Of a stretch of DNA of 32,175 nucleotides, positions 8,132-15,358 are shown in pieces. Source of the DNA: Methanomassiliicoccaceae archaeon (GTDB lineage: Archaea > Thermoplasmatota > Thermoplasmata > Methanomassiliicoccales > Methanomethylophilaceae); the NCBI GenBank assembly GCA_016281925.1, contig JAEEJP010000113.1:1-32175 (forward strand), in the 5' to 3' direction. The stretch's first letter is position 1; each line of letters starts with the position of its first letter. Both the position numbers and the translations under genes were made by a program. The notes under the pieces were generated by a model. It was given only the letters and a program-made list of their open reading frames with translations. It was not told where the DNA came from and searched no databases.

Positions 8132-8349
8132 CGATTCACCTTCTGCGCCGGCTTCCGAACCGGTTCAAACGGAAAGCCGACCTATCCCGTGAGAACTGAA
8201 CGCTCCGCTTACGTGATTCACATATATATAAGTACATATCGCTTATTCATATAATAATAATCTTTACCGCCAAAACAACTACCCTTATCCGGCGTCCGGA
8301 CGGGGTTCCCAACCGCCAAAAGCATATACCAGCGCCCGGTTGGATTGTC
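8132..8349. promoter_or_regulatory. Divergent promoter region hddA / Alg14-like
   Basis: This 218-base AT-rich gap separates two divergent glycan operons. On the minus strand ACTTATATATATG (8221-8233) would serve hddA with a leader of about 70 nt. On the plus strand AGCATATACC (8321-8330) lies 25 nt before the ATG at 8350, fitting a leaderless Alg14-like mRNA. The run CATATAATAATAATC (about 8248-8262) is further AT-rich sequence. I see no RNA gene or ORF. Confidence 0.55.
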
Positions 8350-8790
8350 ATGCGCGTTGATCTTCTGTGCAGCTGGGGCGGCCATCTGCAGGAGATGATG
8401 GAGCTCAGAGGCGCATGGGAAGCCTACGACTGCAGGTTCGTGACATACGAAAGCGTGCGCGCGGACGGCTTGGAAGAGCCCAAAATTCTTCTGGTGCCCC
8501 CATGGAAGAGCAGGATTCGCTTCCTCATCTCCCTGGCCAAAGCGCTCCCGAAAGTGCTCTTCGACAGGCCTGACGTTCTGATCAGCACCGGGATGGGGCA
8601 CGCGGACATATTCATGTTCCCGCTCTGCAGATTCCTGGGCGCGTATACGATCTACATAGAATCCGGGGCGAACATCACAGAGATATCGGGGTCGGCCGCC
8701 TTCATCCGCCGCTTCTGCGACCGCTTCATCGTTAGATGGGAAAGCCTGGCGGACCAGATAGGCGCGGAATACCACGGGGGGATCTTCTGA
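8350..8790 (+). CDS. Alg14-like glycosyltransferase subunit (membrane-anchoring half)
   Basis: The product is a 146-residue Alg14/PssD-like protein, the acceptor-side half of a split GT28-type enzyme. In eukaryotes Alg14 recruits Alg13 to add the second GlcNAc to dolichol-PP-GlcNAc; in bacteria PssD/PssE-type pairs add sugars to polyprenyl-PP glycans. Diagnostic features are the N-terminal loop CSWGGHLQEMMEL (usual form S-x-GGH), PDVLISTGMGHADIFMFPLCR and TIYIESGANITEISG. The start is supported by a TATA box 25 nt upstream. The Alg13-like gene follows directly, so together they would form one enzyme. Confidence 0.85.
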   Translation: MRVDLLCSWGGHLQEMMELRGAWEAYDCRFVTYESVRADGLEEPKILLVPPWKSRIRFLISLAKALPKVLFDRPDVLISTGMGHADIFMFPLCRFLGAYTIYIESGANITEISGSAAFIRRFCDRFIVRWESLADQIGAEYHGGIF

Positions 8791-9320
8791 TACTGGTAAC
8801 CATAGGTATGAACGACTATCCTTTCGGCCCGCTTTTCGAGAGGATGGACGGGTATGCCGGACGCAGCGGGAAAGAAGTGGTCCAGCAGGTGGCCGGAACC
8901 GGGTTCAGGGGGACCCACAGCAGATGCTTCGATTTCCTCCCGGACGGCGGCATGTCGGAACTATATGATGAAGCGGATCTGGTGGTCTGCCACGCCGGGA
9001 TCGGAACCATCCTCAACTGCCTCGAAAGGAGGATCCCGATGGTCCTAGTCCCCCGCACGGTCGTATGCCGGAACGCCGACGGGACCCCGGACGGGCAGGA
9101 AGAAGTCGCGGCGAAAGTCGAAGCCATGGGAAGGGCGGTCGCCCTCAGAGACCTGGACGGACTGGAGCCGGCCATCGAAGCGGCGGAGAAGCTGAACATC
9201 CCGCCGTACCGGCGCAACCGCGACCTCGAACTGTTCCTGTCCGCCCTTCTGGAGGAATTGTCCGCGAAAAAGAAGCCGGAAAACAAAAGAAAGAGCCGTA
9301 ACCGGCGGGCCGAGGCATGA
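8736..9320 (+). CDS. Alg13-like glycosyltransferase subunit (nucleotide-sugar-binding half)
   Basis: This is the donor-binding half that pairs with the preceding Alg14-like protein. The recognisable protein begins ILVTIGMNDYPFGPLFERMD, the first strand and Gly loop of GT28 C-domains, and continues FLPDGGMSELYDEADLVVCHAGIGTILNCLERRIPMVLVPR, the family's donor site with its conserved Cys-His-Ala-Gly. The C-terminus is a Lys/Arg-rich tail. The start is uncertain: ATG 8736 overlaps Alg14 by 55 bases, ATG 8808 would delete the first beta strand, and a CTG near 8787 or 8793 is also possible. The true N-terminus probably lies near 8787. Confidence 0.82.
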   Translation: MGKPGGPDRRGIPRGDLLILVTIGMNDYPFGPLFERMDGYAGRSGKEVVQQVAGTGFRGTHSRCFDFLPDGGMSELYDEADLVVCHAGIGTILNCLERRIPMVLVPRTVVCRNADGTPDGQEEVAAKVEAMGRAVALRDLDGLEPAIEAAEKLNIPPYRRNRDLELFLSALLEELSAKKKPENKRKSRNRRAEA

Positions 9321-9378
9321 CCGCCCGCAAACCGCATTGATTTTATGATAGGAGAATATAGGACGGTCTGTCTCTGCC

Positions 9379-10563
9379 ATGCTTCCAGACATCACCATAG
9401 GGATATGCGCGTACAACGAAGCGCAGAACATAGCGCGCTGCGTAAGCTCGATATATTCACAGAAGACGCCGGGATTCCGGGTCAAAGAAGTCATCATAGT
9501 GTCCAGCGGAAGCACGGACGGCACCGACGACATAGTACGCGAGCTCCAGAAAGAGCACGGAGACATCAGTCTGATCGTCCAGAAGAAAAGAGAGGGGAAA
9601 AACTCGGCCATAAACGCATATCTGGACGCTAAGACGTGCGGGCTGGTCGTCATGCTGAACGCGGACAACATTTTCGGCACCGAAGAGTCCCTCCTGCGCC
9701 TCATAGAGCCGTTCGAGGACGAGAAGATGGGGATGGTCGGCGGCCACCCGGTGCCCACCAACAGCAAGGACGACAGGATCGGGTTCGCCGTCCATATGCT
9801 GTGGAGCATGCACCACAACCTCGCCATGATCTACCCCAAAATAGGGGAATTGGTGGCGTTCCGCGACATAGGCACGCGCCTGGCCCTGGACCAGCAGTCC
9901 GACGAGGACCTCATCAGGATGAACCTCGAGAAGGCGGGCTACAGATGCGCCTACGCCCCGGACGCGATAGTCTACAACAGAGGGCCTGAGACCGAGGAGG
10001 ATTTCCTCAAGCAGAGGACCCGCGTGAACATCGGCGAGTGCAACATGAAGAAGAAGTACGATTACGACATCCCTTCATGGAACAGGAAATACGTTCTCAA
10101 AGCCCTGTTCGGAACGGTCCGCGACCTGGGATTCCATCCCCTTAAGATGCTTTATGTCGGCCGCCTGGAGATGAAAGCCCGCTCGGACGCCAAAAAATAC
10201 ATCGAAAACGGGAACTGCGACATGAACATCTGGGACCCGGTCGGCACGACGAAAAAGCTCCGATCGGACTTTCCTGCCGTCATCCCTTGTCTCGCCCGGG
10301 CCCACCGCGTCCCCGTCGGCGAGCACCGAATTCCTGACGGACGCGCCGGCGCATACCCTGCATCCCCTGCCGATTATGCTGTCTTCTATGGACGCGCCTT
10401 CTATCCTGCTTCCGCCGAGGACCACAACGCGCCTGAGACGGGACCCTATGACTTCGGATCCGCCCATTATCACGGCCGAATCGATGTGGGAATCCCTTGC
10501 AAAAGAGCCTTCCCCCACGAACACCGGGCCCGACGCGGATCCGCCCGATATGCGCGACAGTGA
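9379..10563 (+). CDS. GT2-family glycosyltransferase (real coding part ends near 10262)
   Basis: The product is an inverting GT-A glycosyltransferase. It opens MLPDITIGICAYNEAQNIARCV and has VSSGSTDGTDDIV, KREGKNSAINAYLD and the metal-binding region VVMLNADNIFG. A later acceptor-side block runs EEDFLKQRTRVNIGEC. About 294 residues, to DPVGTTKKL, look like genuine protein. The last 100 residues, roughly 10263-10563, are antisense to the nucleotidyltransferase gene and read as low-complexity Arg/Pro/His, so the natural stop appears to be missing. It follows the Alg13-like gene by 58 bases, which include TTTTATGATA and GAATATAGG, so it may have its own promoter. Sugar and acceptor are unknown. 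Confidence 0.8.
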   Translation: MLPDITIGICAYNEAQNIARCVSSIYSQKTPGFRVKEVIIVSSGSTDGTDDIVRELQKEHGDISLIVQKKREGKNSAINAYLDAKTCGLVVMLNADNIFGTEESLLRLIEPFEDEKMGMVGGHPVPTNSKDDRIGFAVHMLWSMHHNLAMIYPKIGELVAFRDIGTRLALDQQSDEDLIRMNLEKAGYRCAYAPDAIVYNRGPETEEDFLKQRTRVNIGECNMKKKYDYDIPSWNRKYVLKALFGTVRDLGFHPLKMLYVGRLEMKARSDAKKYIENGNCDMNIWDPVGTTKKLRSDFPAVIPCLARAHRVPVGEHRIPDGRAGAYPASPADYAVFYGRAFYPASAEDHNAPETGPYDFGSAHYHGRIDVGIPCKRAFPHEHRARRGSARYARQ

Positions 10564-11286
10564 ATCCCCGGGCTCCCTGGACGCCATGCACAGATTGGCC
10601 CTGACATAATCCGACGGCCGGCCGACGTCCATCCAGACGCCTTCCAGAGGGTATCCCATGAGCTTCCCGCCGGAGGCTATGATCTCAGGGAAGATCTCCT
10701 TGGAGAAATCGCAGAATCTTCCCGCCGGGATCCTTGCGAGGGCATCCCTGCTGACCACGTAGACGCCGGCGTTTATCAGGTCGGAGAACGTCTCCCCTTC
10801 CTTCATGCCCTCCCTGAACTCCAGTATCGAGCCGTCATCCGCGGTGCGGGCAACCCCGAACTCCCAGGGATTCGGCACCGGGACGAGGGCGACGGTCACC
10901 TCCGCTCCGGATCCGAAATGGCGGTTGACCTCCCCTTTGAGGTCTATGTCCGCGAAAACATCCCCGTTGGAGGCCAGGAAAACCGGATCCAGCCTGTTTT
11001 CCGCGAGTTTCAGCGCGCCCCCGGTTCCCATGGGTTCGCTTTCGTAGGAATACGATATCTTTATCCCCAGATCGGAGCCGTCGCCGAGCGCCTCCTCCAT
11101 CATCTCCGAGCGGTAGCCGCATGCCAGGATTATCTCCTCGATGCCGGCCCTGGCCATGGATCTCATGAGATACCATATGCAGGGCCTCCCGGCCACCGGA
11201 AGTATGGGTTTGGGGCAGCTCTCGGTGAGGGGGCGGAGCCTCGTGCCCTGGCCCCCCACCATTATGACGGCCTGCCGGACCCTCAT
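10075..11286 (-). CDS. Sugar-phosphate nucleotidyltransferase with left-handed beta-helix tail (candidate HddC)
   Basis: The protein activates a sugar 1-phosphate with an NTP. The catalytic domain begins RQAVIMVGGQGTRLRPLTESCPKPILPVAGRP, with the G-x-G-T-R-L loop and the Pro-Lys pair, followed by FLASNGDVFADID and GYPLEGVWMDVGRPSDYVRA. After about residue 235 come hexapeptide-like repeats (GPVFVGEGSFARDSHIDSAV, IEDSIIGRGCRVCAGASVRN). Bacterial HddC is shorter, about 230 residues, without this tail, so a GDP-mannose pyrophosphorylase-like role is also possible. It starts at 11286, overlapping the DUF89 stop (ATGA). The last 65-70 residues of the ORF, below about 10283, are antisense to the GT2 gene and are probably not native. 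Confidence 0.82.
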   Translation of the reverse strand: MRVRQAVIMVGGQGTRLRPLTESCPKPILPVAGRPCIWYLMRSMARAGIEEIILACGYRSEMMEEALGDGSDLGIKISYSYESEPMGTGGALKLAENRLDPVFLASNGDVFADIDLKGEVNRHFGSGAEVTVALVPVPNPWEFGVARTADDGSILEFREGMKEGETFSDLINAGVYVVSRDALARIPAGRFCDFSKEIFPEIIASGGKLMGYPLEGVWMDVGRPSDYVRANLCMASREPGDSLSRISGGSASGPVFVGEGSFARDSHIDSAVIMGGSEVIGSRLRRVVVLGGSRIEGASIEDSIIGRGCRVCAGASVRNSVLADGDAVGPGETRDDGRKVRSELFRRADRVPDVHVAVPVFDVFFGVRAGFHLQAADIKHLKGMESQVADRSEQGFENVFPVP

Positions 11287-12176
11287 CTGTCCATTCTCCT
11301 CCCGTTGAGGACGGCGAACACCGCGTTGGTCCCCTGGGGGACGCCCACGGATCTGGCGACCGGGACGCATTTGGCGCGGAGGATATGGATCACGGGCACC
11401 GGTATTGTCAGGTCGGAAACGCTCTCGTAGTTGGCCATGCCCTTCATTATTATCAGATCGGCGCTGGCCACGGCGTTCTTGGTTTCTTCCGGCGCGTTCT
11501 CCCAGTCGATTCCGACGTAGAATTTGCCGGTGTCATATATCTCGTCCAGATCCATGGCCAAGCCGGACCTCTCGACATCATCTTTGGTGACGTCGTTCAG
11601 GATGGGCTTCCCGCGGACCACTCCGATCACGTATTTCCCGTTCTTGCGGAGCTCCCTGATGAGGATCCTGTCGAGCTGGGACTCCCCGCAGTTGTCGAAC
11701 ACGTACACGACCCTTCTGGCTCCCAGAAGCAGCGAATTGATGAGCTCCTGGTCGTAAAGGCCGAGGCCTTCCGCCATGAACGCGTCGAACTTCTCGCCGA
11801 AATCCTCGGGGCTGTCCACAGTCTTGGCGTCGATCCCGAAATCCATAACGTTCCCGACCGCGGCGATGAGGATGGCGGTACCCAACCTGTTCTCGGAAGC
11901 GTCCACAAGGCCCTGCGCGCGCATTGCGAGGCCGTCGGCGATGTTGTCGGCGCTGACCTTTATCTTCTTGTAAGGGTCCTCCACCAGCATCTTGGAATAG
12001 GAGGCCTCGTGGACGGCCGTCCCTACTTCGGAGGTGGTCTTGTCCGGTCCCGTCGCCTTGGCCAGAGCTTTGACGCAGGCATCCATCGAAGCGTATTCGT
12101 CTATGCGGCTGTCCAGCCTGCACTGGAACAGCGCGCGTTTCATGAGGCAAGGTATGCAATCCGCCTGTATCTTCAT
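11283..12176 (-). CDS. DUF89/ARMT1-like damage-control phosphatase family protein
   Basis: This 297-residue protein belongs to the COG1578 (DUF89) family of metal-dependent phosphatases. Characterised relatives hydrolyse sugar phosphates or phosphopantetheine-type damage products. Diagnostic features are the N-terminal ADCIPCLMKRAL with paired cysteines, the metal-binding core VVYVFDNCGESQLDRILIRELRK around residues 155-178, VRGKPILNDVTKDD, and LIIMKGMANYESVSD near residue 250. Its stop overlaps the nucleotidyltransferase start by four bases, suggesting that it edits or supplies a sugar phosphate for that enzyme, which is an inference. AGGTG lies eight bases before the ATG, and GTTTGATAAG at 12210-12219 may be its TATA box. 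Confidence 0.88.
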   Translation of the reverse strand: MKIQADCIPCLMKRALFQCRLDSRIDEYASMDACVKALAKATGPDKTTSEVGTAVHEASYSKMLVEDPYKKIKVSADNIADGLAMRAQGLVDASENRLGTAILIAAVGNVMDFGIDAKTVDSPEDFGEKFDAFMAEGLGLYDQELINSLLLGARRVVYVFDNCGESQLDRILIRELRKNGKYVIGVVRGKPILNDVTKDDVERSGLAMDLDEIYDTGKFYVGIDWENAPEETKNAVASADLIIMKGMANYESVSDLTIPVPVIHILRAKCVPVARSVGVPQGTNAVFAVLNGRRMDR

Positions 12177-12299
12177 TTATGGCACCTGCGGCGTAATAGG
12201 CGTGGACCCTTATCAAACAATGCCGAGCGCGGCCCTGCCGGAGAAGATCTGCGGGCCGGGGATCCGGTATCCCTCCGCCTCGCGGGCGGAAAGGCCTCT

Positions 12300-12314
12300 C
12301 TTTAATTATTAAAG
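12300..12314. promoter_or_regulatory. Perfect 15-base palindrome, possible operator
   Basis: CTTTAATTATTAAAG has seven-base arms around a central T. It lies 20 bases before the TATA box of the zinc-ribbon/aEF1B operon, in the 188-base gap between that operon and the divergent DUF89 gene. Position and symmetry fit a dimeric regulator site, but AT-rich palindromes can also arise by chance. I see nothing else coding in the gap. Confidence 0.35.
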
Positions 12315-12333
12315 ATTAAAGACGGGCTATTCT

Positions 12334-12342
12334 CTTAAATAG
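12334..12342 (+). promoter_or_regulatory. TATA-box promoter of the zinc-ribbon/aEF1B operon
   Basis: CTTAAATAG is centred about 27 nt before the ATG at 12365, fitting a leaderless or nearly leaderless transcript. Confidence 0.6.
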
Positions 12343-12364
12343 GTGTAGCCATATCGGACGCACT

Positions 12365-12532
12365 ATGGCAGCCGACAAAATATGCTCTTCATGCGGTAAG
12401 AGGCTCATCGGCCACGGCAATACCTTCTTCAAATGCCCCAAGTGCGGGGAGTATGAGATCGGAAGGTGCGACCAGTGCCGCGACCAGGGCGTCCCCTACG
12501 AATGCAAGAAATGCGGATTCATTGGACCGTGA
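12365..12532 (+). CDS. Small two-zinc-ribbon protein (HVO_2753-like)
   Basis: This 55-residue protein is too short for the ORF track. It carries four CxxC pairs (CSSC, CPKC, CDQC, CKKC), enough for two zinc ribbons, and ends KKCGFIGP. Archaeal micro-proteins of this type are commonly encoded directly upstream of aEF1B, and the haloarchaeal member HVO_2753 is known to bind zinc. The gene is followed after nine bases by the aEF1B ATG. That conserved pairing suggests a translation-linked role, but the function is unproven. Confidence 0.9.
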   Translation: MAADKICSSCGKRLIGHGNTFFKCPKCGEYEIGRCDQCRDQGVPYECKKCGFIGP

Positions 12533-12541
12533 GGTGCTCAT

Positions 12542-12811
12542 ATGGGAGAGTTATTCGCCAAATACGAAATAATGCCCGAGAACCCCGACGTCGATATGAA
12601 GAAGGTTCTCGAGAAGCTCCCCTCAGTGCTTCCCGCCGGAGTCAAACTCCAGAAAACCGGTCTCGAAGAGGCTTTCTTCGGTATGATGAAGCTCACCGCC
12701 GAATTCATCATCGACGATTCCGACGAAGGCGTCGGAGGAAAGCTCGAAGAGGCCATCGGCGCTCTGGAAGGCGTCGGAGAGATCTCCTGCGTCGATTCCA
12801 CGGTGCTCTGA
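12542..12811 (+). CDS. ef1b: Translation elongation factor aEF1B (EF-1 beta)
   Basis: This is an 89-residue guanine-nucleotide exchange factor for aEF1A. It matches the archaeal EF-1 beta domain over its whole length: VLEKLPSVLPAGVKLQKTG, EEAFFGMMKLTAEFIIDD, GGKLEEAIGALEGVGEISCVDSTVL. GAGGTG lies just upstream of the ATG at the end of the zinc-ribbon gene, so internal genes of the operon use a Shine-Dalgarno even though the operon start is leaderless. Confidence 0.96.
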   Translation: MGELFAKYEIMPENPDVDMKKVLEKLPSVLPAGVKLQKTGLEEAFFGMMKLTAEFIIDDSDEGVGGKLEEAIGALEGVGEISCVDSTVL

Positions 12812-12818
12812 AACTCGG

Positions 12819-12855
12819 AGGGGGAAATCCCCCCGTTATTTTCATTCTGATTTTC
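12819..12855 (+). terminator. Transcription terminator after aEF1B
   Basis: A GGGGG-AAAT-CCCCC hairpin is followed by the T-rich GTTATTTTCATTCTGATTTTC, starting eight bases after the aEF1B stop. The stem plus T-runs is a good terminator, and the next gene has its own TATA box. Confidence 0.65.
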
Positions 12856-12937
12856 ATGCGCTCCGATGCCGGGGACAGCGCCTTTCTGAATTCTTTCGAA
12901 TCAGGTTTTATAGGACCATACGGATGGGAAACGGAAC

Positions 12938-13960
12938 ATGAAGGCCGGCACCGACCATTATGCCGCTTTGGCGATAGCCCTCGCCGCATTGATATTGATT
13001 GGGGGGTATCTCACGTACAGCCCGGGCATATATCGCGGCGCATCGGCGGAATGGTCGGACGGACACGTCGATTTCTCCGTGGAATGCAGCGGATCGGACG
13101 TGTATTCGGCGGTTCTCATCAGCGGCGAAAAACGCCTGGACCGCCTGTATATCTACGTCGACGAGAAGGCAGACGGCCTTTACGGAGAAGCCTGCGCCAT
13201 GGCCTCCGATGGCATGGCTCCCCTGGCGTTCGACAGGGGATATGCCGCGGAGCAGATAGCCCAGATGCTCCGCTTCAGAGGCTTCGGCCAGACCGAGACT
13301 GTGGATCGCGCCGGCCTGGAGGAGATAATAGCGAATACAGCCGGAGATCCGGAAGGGACCGGGATAATGTCGGTATCCTTCGCGCTTCCGTCATCTGTTT
13401 ACGCGGGAAATGACGGCGACCCCCTTCTGAGATGGATCCGCGGCGGGGGCAGCCTGTTCTGGCTGGGCTCCGAAGCCGGGAAATTCCACTCGGACGGGGA
13501 AGGGCTCCGCATGGTCCGGAACAGCGGGGAGCTCCTGTTCGGAAGCGCGGACGCGATCGACTCGTCCAGCAAAGACATCGCATCGTACATAACCGGGGAG
13601 ACCATAGACAACGGATTCCTGGATGCGCTTTCCCTCAAAGGCAGCACGACATTGTTCGGCCTCAGAGGGGGCCTCCAGCTCGGATTCGTCCGCGAAGGGC
13701 ATTCTTCCGTCGCCGTGGCGCCTTTCGGAAGCGGCAGCATAACGGTCTTCGCTGGAGGCCCGGACCTGGAGCAGTTCGACGACATCGGGCAGACGATAGC
13801 GTCTGGGATAGGGCCTGACAGCTCTGTCCTGGACTGGGAGGAGGGGAAAGTCTCCAGAGGGACGGCCAGAGGTTCGATGGATTCCGCCGGGCCCTGCCAT
13901 CTTTACGTATACATGGGCGGGACGTACACCGATTGGGGGAGAACGCTTTATGCGCCTTGA
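12938..13960 (+). CDS. Membrane-anchored extracytoplasmic protein of unknown function
   Basis: This 340-residue protein has one N-terminal membrane helix (about residues 8-30, YAALAIALAALILIGGYLTY) and a soluble remainder that is presumably outside the cell. The soluble part includes FDRGYAAEQIAQMLRFRGFG and LLRWIRGGGSLFWLGSEAGK, a layout reminiscent of DUF4350/ThuA-like flavodoxin-type folds found next to membrane glycosyltransferases. I cannot name the family. TTTTATAG at 12906-12913 is at the leaderless distance from the ATG. The stop overlaps the next gene by 11 bases, so it is the first gene of a surface-glycan operon. Confidence 0.75.
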   Translation: MKAGTDHYAALAIALAALILIGGYLTYSPGIYRGASAEWSDGHVDFSVECSGSDVYSAVLISGEKRLDRLYIYVDEKADGLYGEACAMASDGMAPLAFDRGYAAEQIAQMLRFRGFGQTETVDRAGLEEIIANTAGDPEGTGIMSVSFALPSSVYAGNDGDPLLRWIRGGGSLFWLGSEAGKFHSDGEGLRMVRNSGELLFGSADAIDSSSKDIASYITGETIDNGFLDALSLKGSTTLFGLRGGLQLGFVREGHSSVAVAPFGSGSITVFAGGPDLEQFDDIGQTIASGIGPDSSVLDWEEGKVSRGTARGSMDSAGPCHLYVYMGGTYTDWGRTLYAP

Positions 13961-15323
13961 GAAGACCGCGGGACGCTTCCGCCGCTGGGCGGAGAATGCC
14001 GGGCACCCGCTCCTGACGGTTTTCATGATCGGCCTGGCCGCGCGCCTGCTTATGATGGCGCTGGCGCTGGTCTTCGATTCGAACTATTGGGCGGTCGTGG
14101 TCCGCAACATCAACGCCGGAGGAGGCCTCTATGACATCGAGGGCTACTTCTACACCCCGGTCTGGGGCTACGTCCTCGGCCTTATGAACTCGTTCTCCAA
14201 CGCTTTCCTTGAGATAGGGGAGATGGGGGTCAAGGTGCCGGAGATAGCGTTCTTCGAGCAGAGCCCCAACCATACCATTTCGATCGTGACGTCTCTCGCG
14301 TTCGATTACTGCTCGAAAGCCCCTCTGATCCTGTTCGACCTCGTAGCCGCGCTTGCCGCCGGGAAACTGGCTGCGGAGCTTTCCGGGGACCGCATCCGCT
14401 CCGTGGCCGCATTCTCTCTGGTATGGCTCAGCCTGACCGTCATGGGTTCCTCCGGGATCATAGGGATGCCGGATTCCATCGGCGCCGCCTTCATGATGCT
14501 GTCGCTGCTTTTCCTCATCGGCAACAGATATTTCCTGATGGGGATGTGCTTCGCGCTGGCGGTGGCGACGAAATTCTTCCCCGTATTCCTGTTCATGCCT
14601 ATGGCCGCCTATTTCTTCGCTTCGGAAAAGGGATCCGGGAAAGCGGGCCTCCGTTTCCTTATGGCGGCGGCCGGAGGATTCGGCATCTTGGCGCTGATAT
14701 TCCTGCCGCAGCTCATGACCGGGGACATAACGGAATGCTTCAGATTCATAACGGACCGCACGGGATTCTCGTACGGCTCCGAAGGGGCGCCCCAGATCGA
14801 AGGGTTCACCCGGGTGGCCTGCTATGCCGCCATCTCGGCCGCCACAGTCTTCGCCGGCATATGGGTCGGCAAAGGCGGAAAGGAAGGGCTCAGGAAGAGG
14901 ATGTTCACGGGCGCTTTCATCTGCATGACGCTATGCATGCTGTATCCCCCGGCGCCGCAGTACCTGGTCGCCCTCATCCCCCTTCTGGCAATCCAGATTT
15001 CTACGGAAGACCGCAGGTTCATCGTGCCGTGGATCATAATCTGGATCAGCTCCGCCATAGTGTTCGCATCCACGGCGCCCACGAATCTCCTGCCGCTTTC
15101 CTTGGGGACAGGATGGCCGTCCCTGGATTCGATAATCGGCATGTTCGTCTTCCTGGACAGCAGCGGAGGCCTTTTCGACCACCTGAATCTGGTCTACGTG
15201 CTGGGATTCGCCGTGCAGTACGTAGGCATCGCGTCCATCGCCGCGATATATCTCCGCGGCAGGTCCGGAAACGGGGAGAAGACCTTTCCGGAAAACAGCG
15301 GGGACGAGGATACCGTTATATAA
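13950..15323 (+). CDS. GT-C fold membrane glycosyltransferase (GT87/PIG-M-like)
   Basis: This is a 457-residue polytopic protein with about ten or more membrane segments. It has the general layout of polyprenyl-phosphate-sugar-dependent GT-C enzymes: an early acidic loop after the first helix (FDSNYWAVVVRNINAGGGLYDI), then TPVWGYVLG, a long middle with AFALAVATKFFPVFLFMP-like helices (KFFPVFLF is typical of GT87/PIG-M proteins), and YPPAPQYLVALIPL. It would add a sugar on the outer face of the membrane. It overlaps the anchored protein upstream and is followed after 35 bases by the CDP-alcohol transferase. Donor and acceptor are unknown. Confidence 0.78.
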   Translation: MRLEKTAGRFRRWAENAGHPLLTVFMIGLAARLLMMALALVFDSNYWAVVVRNINAGGGLYDIEGYFYTPVWGYVLGLMNSFSNAFLEIGEMGVKVPEIAFFEQSPNHTISIVTSLAFDYCSKAPLILFDLVAALAAGKLAAELSGDRIRSVAAFSLVWLSLTVMGSSGIIGMPDSIGAAFMMLSLLFLIGNRYFLMGMCFALAVATKFFPVFLFMPMAAYFFASEKGSGKAGLRFLMAAAGGFGILALIFLPQLMTGDITECFRFITDRTGFSYGSEGAPQIEGFTRVACYAAISAATVFAGIWVGKGGKEGLRKRMFTGAFICMTLCMLYPPAPQYLVALIPLLAIQISTEDRRFIVPWIIIWISSAIVFASTAPTNLLPLSLGTGWPSLDSIIGMFVFLDSSGGLFDHLNLVYVLGFAVQYVGIASIAAIYLRGRSGNGEKTFPENSGDEDTVI

Positions 15324-15358
15324 TTGAGAAAGACAACGGTCAGGACGGTTCTGTTAAG

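Noticed and set aside
14423-15358. N-terminal 312 residues of the 560-residue plus ORF
   Set aside because: Out-of-frame shadow of the GT-C glycosyltransferase; the CDP-alcohol transferase starts at 15359.
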